Source: Symbiodinium natans (taxonomy: Eukaryota; Sar; Dinophyceae; Suessiales; Symbiodiniaceae). From it: 64,000 nucleotides of DNA. Both the position numbers and the translations under genes were made by a program. Every line of letters starts with the position of its first letter. Position 1 is the stretch's first letter. The DNA lies in NCBI GenBank assembly GCA_905221605.1, contig CAJNDS010002365.1, positions 62,001 through 126,000 on the forward strand, given 5' to 3'. The notes under the pieces are model-generated. The model made no database searches, had not been told where the DNA came from, and worked only from the letters and a program-made list of their open reading frames with translations. Positions 10,715 to 22,700 of this stretch are shown here, one piece after another.

Positions 10715-13700
10715 CTTTTGGCAACTTAGCATCTCCAAATAGACTGCACATGCGGACAGAACATGGAACGCATCATCTTCGAGACGAATCAACTTCCAAG
10801 CATCCGACCTTCTCCTCCGCCTTGGTTGCTTCTGTACCCGTGGCTGATGCAACTGCGTCCTGGCAGACACCAGCTTCGTGGTCTGAAGCGGGCGGGTGGT
10901 TGACTTCGCAGAACTGCTGGGACAAGATTCGCTGGATCTACTGGCACATGCGCTCAGTGCTACGAGTATGTGCCATGGCAGCAGGTTTCTTGCCTTGTCC
11001 ACTCCGGTGGAGGCAACCGCACTAGCAACTGCACCTTTACAAGAGTGTCCTGCCAGTCTGCCAGCACATGAGTTTCCCACGTCGAAGAGCGAAACCCCGT
11101 GCATGATACGGGCACAAGATGCCACGAGCTGGGGGCCTTCGATTGGCCTTCGGCCGTCGAGGCGGGTGTTGCTTCAACCTGCATCGTGTGAAGCGCGCAT
11201 TCAAAGCCTGCCCACGGCCTTGCAAAGAGACTTTGCTTGCGGGCGACTGAGACTGTGTATCTCTCTGCTCACAGCACCGGTCAGACCAAAAACGAACAAC
11301 GCCCCCCCGACCCCTCCCACCCACTCCATGCAGCCAGTTATCACCGCCACTGGAAATTAGGACTGCCGTTGGACTGCTCACAATTGCACCAGCCTTTGTG
11401 CCAGCGCTTTCTGCCACGTTGGGATCTTGGCTTGGCATTTGGACCTTCCAATGCAGCTGCATCAGCAAGTGGCCATCAGCAGATAAATGTCGTAATGTTC
11501 CTGGCTTCAATTTTCCATGCTTGCCACATTTCAACCATTTGTGGCCGGATACGGTTATGGAACAACTTGTATCGGGCCTTGCAACTGCCTCCTGGCAGAC
11601 ACCATCTTCGTGGTCTGAAGTTGGTGGGTGGTTGACTTCGCAGAACTGCTGGGACAAGATTCGCTGGATCTACTGGCACATGCGCTCAGTGCTACGTGCC
11701 ATGGCAGCAGGTTTCTTGCCTTGTCCACTCCGGTGGAGGCAACCGCACCAGCAACTGCACGGTCCACAAGAGTGTCCTGCCAGTCTGCCAGCACATGAGT
11801 TTCCCACGTCGAAGAGCGAAACCCCGTGCATGATACAGGCACAAGATGCCACGAGCTGGGGGCCTTCGATTGGCCTTCGGCCGTCGAGGCGGGTGTTGCT
11901 TCAACCTGCATCGTGTGAAGCGCGCATTCAAAGCCTGCCCACGGCCTTGCAAAGAGACTTTGCTTGCGGGCGACTGAGACTGTGTATCTCTCTGCTCACA
12001 GCACCGGTCAGAGCAAAAACGAACAACTCCCCCCCACAACCCCTCCCACCCACTCCATGCAGCCAGTTATCACCGCCACTGGAAATTAGGACTGCCGTTG
12101 AACTGCTCACAGTTGCACCAGCCTGTGCGCCAGCGCTTTCTGCCACGTTGGGATCTTCACTTGGCATTTGGACCTTCCAATGCAGCTGCATCAGCAAGTG
12201 GCCATCAGCAGATAAATGTCCTAACGTTCCTGGCTTCAATTTTCCTTGCTTGCCACAATTTCAACCATTTGTGGCCGGATACGGTTTTGGAACAACTTGT
12301 ATCGGGCCTTCTCCTCCACCTTGGTTGCTTCTGTCCCCGTGGCTGATGCAACTGCCTCCTGGCAGACACCATCTTCGTGGTCTGAAGTTGGTGGGTGGTT
12401 GACTTCGCAGAACTGCTGGGACAAGATTCGCTGGATCTACTGGCACATGCGCTCAGTGCTATGTGCCATGGCAGCAGGTTTCTTGCCTTGTCCACTCCGG
12501 TGGAGGCAACTGCACCAGCAACTGCACCGTCCACAAGAGTGTCCTGCCAGTCTGCCAGCACATGAGTTTCCCCCGTCGAAGAGCGAAACCCCGTGCATGA
12601 TACAGGCACAAGATGCCACGAGCTGGGGGCCTTCAATTGGCCTTCGGCCGTCGAGGCGGGTGTTGCTTCAACCTGCATCGTGTGAAGCGCGCATTCAATT
12701 CCTGCCAACGGCCTTGCAAAGAGACTTTGCTTGCGGGCGACTGAGACTGTGTATCTCTCTGCTCACAGCAACGGTCAGACCAACAACGAACAACTCCCCC
12801 CCGACCCCTCCCACCCACTCCATGCAGCCAGTTATCACCGCCACTGGAAATTAGGACTGCCGTTGGACTGCTCACAGTTGCACCAGCCTTTGTGCCAGCG
12901 CTTTCTGCCACGTTGGGATCTTCGCTTGGCATTTGGACCTTCCAATGCAGCTGCATCAGCAAGTGGCCATCAGCAGATAAATGTCCTAACGTTCCTGGCT
13001 TCAATTTTCCATGCTTGCCACAATTTCAACCATTTGTGGCCAGATACGGTTTTGGAACAACTTGTGTCGGGCCTTCTCCTCCACCTTGGTTGCTTCTGCA
13101 CCCGTGGCTGATGCAGCTGCCTCCTGGCAGACACCATCTTCGTGGTCTGAAGTTGGTGGGTGGTTGACTTCGCAGAAATGCTGGGACAAGATTCGCTGGA
13201 TCTACTGGCACATACGCTCAGTGCTATGTGCCATGGCAGCAGGTTTCTTGCCTTGTCCACTCCGGTGGAGGCAGCTGCCCCAGCAACTGCGCCCTCCACA
13301 AGAGTGTCCTGCCAGTCTGCCAGCACATGAGTTTCCCACGTCGAAGAGCGAAACCCCGTGCATGACACAGGCACAAAATGCCACGAGCTGGGGGCCTTCA
13401 ATTGGCCTTCGGCCGTCGAGGTGGGTGTTGCTTCAACCTGCATCGTGTGAAGCGCGCATTCAAAGCCTGCCCACGGCCTTGCAAAGAGACTTTGCTTGCG
13501 GGCGACTGAGACTGTGTATCTCTCTGCTCACAGCATCGGTCAGAGCAAAAACGAACAACTCCCCCCCACAACCCCTCCCACCCACTCCATGCAGCCAGTT
13601 ATCACCGCCACTGGAAATTAGGACTGCCGTTGAACTGCTCACAGTTGCACCAGCCTGTGCGCCAGCGCTTTCTGCCACGTTGGGATCTTCACTTGGCATT

Positions 13701-16700
13701 TGGACCTTCCAATGCAGCTGCATCAGCAAGTGGCCATCAGCAGATAAATGTCCTAACGTTCCTGGCTTCAATTTTCCTTGCTTGCCACAATTTCAACCAT
13801 TTGTGGCCGGATACGGTTTTGGAACAACTCGTATCGGGCCTTCTCCTCCACCTTGGTTGCTTCTGTCCCCGTGGCTGATGCAACTGCCTCCTGGCAGACA
13901 CCATCTTCGTGGTCTGAAGTTGGTGGGTGGTTGACTTCGCAGAAATGCTGGGACAAGATTCGCTGGATCTACTGGCACATGCGCTCAGTGCTATGTGCCA
14001 TGGCAGCAGGTTTCTTGCCTCGTCCATTCCGGTGGAGGCAACCGCACCAGCAACTGCACCGTCCACAAGAGTGTCCTGCCAGTCTGCCAGCACATGAGTT
14101 TCCCACGTCGAAGAGCGAAACCCCGTGCATGATACAGGCACAAGATGCCACGAGCTGGGGGCCTTCAATTGGCCTTCGGCCGTCGAGGCGGGTGTTGCTT
14201 CAACCTGCATCGTGTGAAGCGCGCATTCAAAGCCTGCCCGCGGCCTTGCAAAGAGACTTTGCTTGCGGGCGACTGAGACTGTGTATCTCTCTGCTCACAG
14301 CACCGGTCAGACCAAAAACGAACAACTCCCCCCCCGACCCCTCCCACCCACTCCATGCAGCCAGTTATCACCGCCACTGGAAATTAGGACTGCCGTTGGA
14401 CTGCTCACAGTTGCGCCAGCCTTTGTGCCAGCGCTTTCTGCAACTTTGGGATCTTCGCTTGGCATTTGGACCTTCCAATGCAGCTGCATCAGCAAGTGGC
14501 CATCAGCAGATAAATGTCCTAACGTTCCTGGCTTCAATTTTCCATGCTTGCCACAATTTCAACCATTTGTGGCCGGATACGGTTTTGGAACAACTTGTAT
14601 CGGGCCTTCTCCTCCACCTTGGTTGCTTCTGTCCCCGTGGCTGATGCAACTGCCTCCTGGCAGACACCATCTTCGTGGTCTGAAGTTGGTGGGTGGTTGA
14701 CTTCGCAGAACTGCTGGGACAAGATTCGCTGGATCTACTGGCACATGCGCTCAGTGCTATGTGCCATGGCAGCAGGTTTCTTGCCTCGTCCATTCCGGTG
14801 GAGGCAACCGCACCAGCACCTGCACCGTCCACAAGAGTGTCCTGCCAGTCTGCCAGCACATGAGTTTCCCACGTCGAAGAGCGAAACCCCGTGCATGATA
14901 CAGGCACAAGATGCCACGAGCTGGGGGCCTTCGATTGGCCTTCGGCCGTCGAGGCGGGTGTTGCTTCAACCTGCATCGTGTGAAGCGCGCATTCAAAGCC
15001 TGCCCACGGCCTTGCAAAGAGACTTTGCTTGCGGGCGACTGAGACTGTGTATCTCTCTGCTCACAGCACCGGTCAGACCAAAAACGAACAACGCCCCCCC
15101 GACCCCTCCCACCCACTCCATGCAGCCAGTTATCACCGCCACTGGAAATTAGGACTGCCGTTGGACTGCTCACAATTGCACCAGCCTTTGTGCCAGCGCT
15201 TTCTGCCACGTTGGGATCTTGGCTTGGCATTTGGACCTTCCAATGCAGCTGCATCAGCAAGTGGCCATCAGCAGATAAATGTCGTAATGTTCCTGGCTTC
15301 AATTTTCCATGCTTGCCACATTTCAACCATTTGTGGCCGGATACGGTTATGGAACAACTTGTATCGGGCCTTCTCCTCCACCTTGGTTGCTTCTGTCCCC
15401 GTGGCTGATGCAACTGCCTCCTGGCAGACACCATCTTCGTGGTCTGAAGTTGGTGGGTGGTTGACTTCGCAGAACTGCTGGGACAAGATTCGCTGGATCT
15501 ACTGGCACATGCGCTCAGTGCTATGTGCCATGGCAGCAGGTTTCTTGCCTTGTCCACTCCGGTGGAGGCAACCGCACCAGCAACTGCACGGTCCACAAGA
15601 GTGTCCTGCCAGTCTGCCAGCACATGAGTTTCCCACGTCGAAGAGCGAAACCCCGTGCATGATACAGGCACAAGATGCCACGAGCTGGGGGCCTTCGATT
15701 GGCCTTCGGCCGTCGAGGCGGGTGTTGCTTCAACCTGCATCGTGTGAAGCGCGCATTCAAAGCCTGCCCGCGGCCTTGCAAAGAGACTTTGCGGGCGACT
15801 GAGACTGTGTATCTCTCTGCTCACAGCACCGGTCAGACCAAAAACGAAAAACTATCCCCCCGACCCCTCCCACCCACTCCATGCAACCAGTTATCACCGC
15901 CACTGGAAACTAGGACTGCCGTTGGACTGCTCAGAGTTGCACCAGCCTTTGCGCCATCGCTTTCTGCCACGTGGGGATCTTCGCTTGGCATTTGGACCTT
16001 CCAATGCAGCTGCATCAGCAAGTGGCCATCAGCAGATAAATGTCCTATCGTTCCTGGCTTCAATTTTATCCATGCTTGCCACAATTTCAACCATTTGTGG
16101 CCGGATACGGTTTTGGAACAACTTGTATCGGGGGCCTTCTCCTCCACCTTGGTTGCTTCTGTCCCCGTGGCTGATGCAACTGCCTCCTGGCAGACACCAT
16201 CTTCGTGGTCTGAAGTTGGTGGGTGGTTGACTTCGCAGAAATGCTGGGACAAGATTCGCTGGATCTACTGGCACATGCGCTCAGTGCTATGTGCCATGGC
16301 AGCAGGTTTCTTGCCTTGTCCACTCCGGTGGAGGCAACCGCACCAGCAACTGCACCCTCCACAAGAGTGTCCTGCCAGTCTGCCAGCACATGAGTTTCCC
16401 ACGTCGAAGAGCGAAACCCCGTGCATGATACAGGCACAAGATGCGACGAGCTGGGGGCCTTCAATTGGCCTTCGGCCGTCGAGGCGGGTGTTGCTTCAAC
16501 CTGCATCGTGTGAAGCGCGCATTCAAAGCCTGCCCGCGGCCTTGCAAAGAGACTTTGCGGGCGACTGAGACTGTGTATCTCTCTGCTCACAGCACCGGTC
16601 AGGCCAAAAACGAACAACTCCCCCCCCCGACCCCTCCCACCCACTCCATGCAGCCAGATCTCACCGCCACTGGAAATTAGGACTGCCGTTGGACTGCTCA

Positions 16701-19700
16701 CAGTTGCACCAGCCTTTGTGCCATCGCTTTCTGCCACGTTGGGATCTTCGCTTGGCATTTGGACCTTCCAATGCAGCTGCATCAGCAAGTGGCAATCAGC
16801 AGATAAAGGTCCTAACATTCCTGGCTTCAATTTTATCCATGCTTGCCACAATTTCAACCATTTGTGGCCAGATACGGTTTTGGAACAACTTGTATCGGGC
16901 CTTCTCCTCCACCTTGGTTGCTTCTGTCCCCGTGGCTGATGCAACTGCCTCCTGGCAGACACCAGCTTCGTGGTCTGAAGTTAGTGGGTGGTTGACTTCG
17001 CAGACATGCTGGGGCAAGATTCGCTGGATCTACGGGCACATGCGCTCAACGCTGGCTCCGCGCAGACTCAGCCAAGCTGCGCCAGTGCTATGTGCTATGG
17101 CAGCAGGTTTCTTTGCCTTGTCCACTCCGGTGGAGGCAACCGCACCAGCAACTGCACCGTCCACGAGAGTGTCCTGCCAGTCTGCCAGCACATGAGTTTC
17201 CCACGTCGAAGAGCGAAACCCCGTGCATGATACAGGCACAAGATGCGACGAGCTGGGGGCCTTCGATTGGCCTTCGGCCGTCGAGGCGGGTGTTGCTTCA
17301 ACCTGCATCGTGTGAAGCGCGCATTCAAAGCCTGCCCGCGGCCTTGCAAAGAGACTTTGCTTGCCGGCGACTGAGACTGTGTATCTCTCTGCTCACAGCA
17401 CCGGTCAGACCAAAAACGAACAACTCCCCCCCCCCCCAACCCCTCCCACCCACTCCATGCAACCAGCTATCACCGCCACTGGAAACTAGGACTGCCGTTG
17501 GACTGCTCACAGTTGCACCAGCCTTTGTGCCAGAGCTTTCTGCCGCGTTGGGATCTTCGCTTGGCATTTGGACCTTCCAATGCAGCTGCATCAGCAAGTG
17601 GCCATCAGCAGATAGATGTCCTAACATTCCTGGCTTCAATTTTATCCATGCTTGCCACAATTTCAACCATTTGTGGCCAGATACGGTTTTGGAACAACTT
17701 GTATCGGGCCTTCTCCTCCACCTTGGTTGCTTCTGTAGCCGTGGCTGATGCAACTGCCTCCTGGCAGACACCAGCTTCGTGGTCTGAAGTTGGTGTGTGG
17801 TTGACTTCGCAGACATGCTGGGGCAAGATTCGCTGGATCTATTGGCACATGCGCTCAACGCTGGCTCCGCGCAGAGTTAGCCAAGCTGCGCCAGTGCTAT
17901 GTGCTATGGCAGCAGGTTTCTTGCCTTGTCCACTCCGGTGGATGCAACCGCACCAGCAACTGCACCGTCCACAAGAGTGTCCTGCCAGTCTGCCAGCACA
18001 TGAGTTTCCCACGTCGAAGAGCGAAACCCCGTGCATGATACAGGCACAAGATGCCACGAGCTGGGGGCCTTCAATTGGCCTTCGGCCGTCGAGGCGGGTG
18101 TTGCTTCAACCTGCATCGTGTGAAGCGCGCATTCAAAGCCTGCCCGCGGCCTTGCAAAGAGACTTTGCTTGCCGGCGACTGAGACTGTGTATCTCTCTGC
18201 TCACAGCACCGGTCAGACCAAAAACGAATAACTCCCCCCCTCCCACCCACTCCATGCAGCCAGTTAGCACCGCCACTGGAAATCCGCCGAGGCCTCGGGC
18301 CGGAGGTGTATAGGTTGTCAGAACAGGCACCCCCTTCCAAATCCTCCCCCCCTGTTTTTGCCTCAAATGGGTACCCGCACTAGCAAACCGGGGTCCGCAA
18401 GCGGACGGTTCGCCAGGACCAGAGGCAGTTGAAGCCCCTCGCAGCAGGCCCCCCCCCACCCACCACTCCCGCCTCCCCCTTCCCCCCTTCCCCCCCCACC
18501 CCCCCTACCCCCCCCCCCTACGCTCAATATAAGCCGAACCGTCTCTTGAACCCTAAACCCAAAAAAACCCTAAACCCGAAAGCGTGAACCTTGAGCCCTA
18601 AGCCTCAATCCTAAACTAACCCTCAACCCTAAACCCTAAACCCAACCCTTATTGCTGGGGGTCCAGCGACTTGGGCGCTGCGGAATCACCATGCTCACGC
18701 GGATGCGCTGGGCCGGGCCGAGGCGGGTCGCGTAGCGTTAAAATTAGGACTGCCGTTGGACTGCTCACAGTTGCGCCAGCCTTTGTGCCAGAGCTTTCTG
18801 CCACGTGGGGATCTTCGCTTGGCATTTGGACCTTCCAATGCAGCTGCATCAGCAAGTGGCCGTCAGCAGATAGATGTCCTAACATTCCTGGCTTCAAGTT
18901 TCCATGCTTGCCACAATTTCAACCACCGGATACGGTTTTGGAACAACTTGTATCGGGCCTTTTCCTCCACCTTGGTTGCTTCTGTAGCCGTGGCTGATGC
19001 AACTGCCTCTTGGCAGACACCAGCTTCGTGGTCTGAAGTTGGTGGGTGGTTGACTTCGCAGACATGCTGGGGCAAGATTCGCTGGATCTACTGGCACATG
19101 CGCTCAGTGCTATGTGCCATGGCAGCAGGTTTCTTGCCTTGTCCACTCCGGTGGAGGCAACCGCACCAGCAACTGCACCCTCCACAAGAGTGTCCTGCCA
19201 GTCTGCCAGCACATGAGTTTCCCACGTCGAAGAGCGAAACCCCGTGCATGATACAGGCACAAGATGCGACGAGCTGGGGGCCTTCAATTGGCCTTCGGCC
19301 GTCGAGGCGGGTGTTGCTTCAACCTGCATCGTGTGAAGCGCGCATTCAAAGCCTGCCCGCGGCCTTGCAAAGAGACTTTGCGGGCGACTGAGACTGTGTA
19401 TCTCTCTGCTCACAGCACCGGTCAGGCCAAAAACGAACAACTCCCCCCCCCGACCCCTCCCACCCACTCCATGCAGCCAGATCTCACCGCCACTGGAAAT
19501 TAGGACTGCCGTTGGACTGCTCAGAGTTGCACCAGCCTTTGTGCCATCGCTTTCTGCCACGTTGGGATCTTCGCTTGGCATTTGGACCTTCCAATGCAGC
19601 TGCATCAGCAAGTGGCAATCAGCAGATAAATGTCCTAACATTCCTGGCTTCAATTTTATCCATGCTTGCCACAATTTCAACCATTTGTGGCCAGATACGG

Positions 19701-22700
19701 TTTTGGAACAACTTGTATCGGGCCTTCTCCTTCACCTTGGTTGCTTCTGTAGCCGTGGCTGATGCAACTGCCTCCTGGCAGACACCAGCTTCGTGGTCTG
19801 AAGTTGGTGTGTGGTTGACTTCGCAGACATGCTGGGGCAAGATTCGCTGGATCTATTGGCACATGCGCTCAACGCTGGCTCCGCGCAGACTCAGCCAAGC
19901 TGCACCAGTGCTATGTGCTATGGCAGCAGGTTTCTTTGCCTTGTCCACTCCGGTGGAGGCAACCGCACCAGCAACTGCACCGTCCACGAGAGTGTCCTGC
20001 CAGTCTGCCAGCACATGAGTTTCCCACGTCGAAGAGCGAAACCCCGTGCATGATACAGGCACAAGATGCCACGAGCTGGGGGCCTTCGATCGGCCTTCGG
20101 CCGTCGAGGCGGGTGTTGCTTCAACCTGCATCGTGTGAAGCGCGCATTCAAAGCCTGCCCGCGGCCTTGCAAAGAGACTTTGCTTGCCGGCGACTGAGAC
20201 TGTGTATCTCTCTGCTCACAGCACCGGTCAGACCAAAAACGAATGTGAAATCTTGCCAGGCAATTCAGCGAAAACCTTCAACGCTAAACCCCAACCTATC
20301 GCCACCATGAATTCAATACTCACGACAATGGCCCCTGACCTACACACCCTGCCAGCCCGAAACCCTAAACCCTAAATCCTAACAGACTCCAGCAAAGATC
20401 GAGGCCGTTTGAGTTCGCAGGAAGAATACAGAAAGCCCAATGTGCAACTAAATTCTCTTTCAGATCTCCAGGCAATGGATCGGCGGTACGGGCAGGGGCA
20501 GATTGCCTGCCTTGTCAAAGCCAGTGGCGGGAATTGCGCCGTCGGAATGAGCCTCCTGCTGCAAGCTGCAGAGAGCGTATGTTTTCTCAGAGGAGTGAAA
20601 CCGGACGATACCACATGGAGATGTTTGGGGCCTTCGATTGGCCTTCGGCGGTCGAGACAGGTGCTGCCTCAACCTGCTCCATGTGACAGGCAGCCATGTG
20701 TTGAGCTGCAGCTTCTTGTCAACAATGCTCCAGGAAGCACGCCGAAAAGTCCAATCATTCTTACGTGCTCAGAACAATGACGTGACTTCGCTTGCCAGGT
20801 CTGCAGAACCTCTGCCGCCGACTGCATGGCACTGGCAGAAGCCGCGCCGGCAGAGGATCCAGCAGTTTCCTGTCCAGAGCGTCAGCGTCGTCAAGAACGA
20901 AACGCCATTTTCAAAACGGTGGACAACCCACACGTCGCCCCCCTTCATGTAGCCAGTACATGGCCAGTTATACGACCGTGTTCAACTTTACGAGATGCTG
21001 CGAGCCTGTGTGCCGCTGCCAGCTGCTGAGACGGGATCTGCTTTGCCGGGTGCTTGGACCTCCGATGTAGCTGCGCCAGCCAACGCTGGACTTCAAACAC
21101 CAGAATGCAAACATTCTACCCATATTCTGCCGCAACCCTCATCGCAATGATCTTGCGCCGGGCCTTCTCCTCCACCTTGCTCGCTTCTGAACGCATGGCT
21201 GATGCATCCGCCTCCTAACAGACACTACGAAGCATGCACGGTTGGGTTCGCAGGAAGGATGCAGAAAGCCCAACGGCAACTAAATTCTCTTTCAGATCTC
21301 CAGGCTATGCCACTAGTCTCAGCTGACGCACGCTGGCTCCACTACATGCGGGATCGGCGGTAAGAGCAGGGGCAGCTTGCCTGCCTTGTCAAAGCCGGTG
21401 GTGGGAATTGCACCGTCGGAATGAGCCTCCTGCTGCAAGCTGCAAAGAGAAACAATTCTCAGAGTAGTGGTAAACGGCGAATGTCGGAGATGCTTGGGGC
21501 CTTCGCTTGGCCTTCGGCTGTCGAAACAGGTGCTGCTTCAACCTGCTCCATGTGACAGGCAGCCATGTGTTGAGCTGCAGCTTCTTGTCAACAATGCTCC
21601 AGGAAGCACGCCGAAAAGTCCAATCATTCTTACGTGCTCAGAAAAATGACGTGACTTTGCTTGCGAGGTCTGCAGAACCTCTGCCGCCGACTGCATGGCA
21701 CTGGCAGAAGCCGCGCCGGCAGAGGATCCAGCAGTTTCCTATCCAGAGCGTCGTCAAGAACGAAACGTCATTTTCAAAACGGTGGACAACCCACACGTCG
21801 CCCCCCTTCATGTGGCCAGTACATGGCCAGTTATACGACCGTGTTCAATTTTACGAGATGCTGCGAGCCTGTGTGCCGCTGCCAGCTGCTGAGACGGGAT
21901 CTGCTTTGCCGGGTGCTTGGACCTCCGATGTAGCTGCGCCAGCCAACGCTGGACTTCAAACACCAGAATGCAAACATCCTACCCATATTCTGCCACAACC
22001 CTCGCCTTGTCAAAGCCAGTGGCGGGAAGTACGCCGTCGGAATGAGCCTCCTGCTGCAAGCTGCAGAGCGCGCATGGTTTCTCAGAGGCGTAAAGCGCGG
22101 CGATACAACGAGCTTGGAGATGTTTGGGCCTTCGATTGGCCTTCGGCTGTCGAGACAGGGGCTGCCTCAGCCTGCTCCATGTGACAGGCAGCGCACATGA
22201 AGATCTTGAGTTGCAGCTCACCACATTTCCTGGAAGCATGCCTAACATGCAAGATAAGGCAAGTCTTTATAAGAGCTTGGAGATAGTAGCTCGACTTTGC
22301 TTGCCAGCCTCTGCAGCCGACTGCATGGCAGCGGCGGGAGAAGCACTGGCAGTGGTGACAGCGGCTACCTGTCCGCAGCGTCGTCCAGGGTAAAAACAAA
22401 GTCGCCTTCAAGCCGCCACCCCCCCACTCCTCATTGAAATGGCCAGCTACGTGATGTTGCGAGCCTGTGCGCCGCCGCTTGCTGCCAAGACTGGAGTGGG
22501 TACTTGGACCTCCGATGTGGCTGTGTCAACAAGAAGTTTGTGTCAACCAGAAGTTCAGCACACACCAAAAAACACTAAAGCCTGGATGCTATCATTGTCC
22601 AGCGGCATCTACCACTTGCTAGATGCCGCAATTTTTCAGGTCAAGAAGGCATGCAGTCTCGGTTGGAAGGAACCCTCTCATCATGTTTGTGCATCAGGCC

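Noticed and set aside
11398-15824. Long uninterrupted frames in array A on both strands (300-355 codons, e.g. 11398-12402, 13011-13934 plus; 14757-15824 minus)
   Set aside because: They run through presumed introns, occur in several frames at once, and their frames are not conserved in the diverged B, C or 5' copies, unlike the micro-exon frame.
18588-18600. GGCTCAAG on the minus strand as a spliced-leader end
   Set aside because: Only eight bases, inside a degenerate telomere-like tract, no gene follows.
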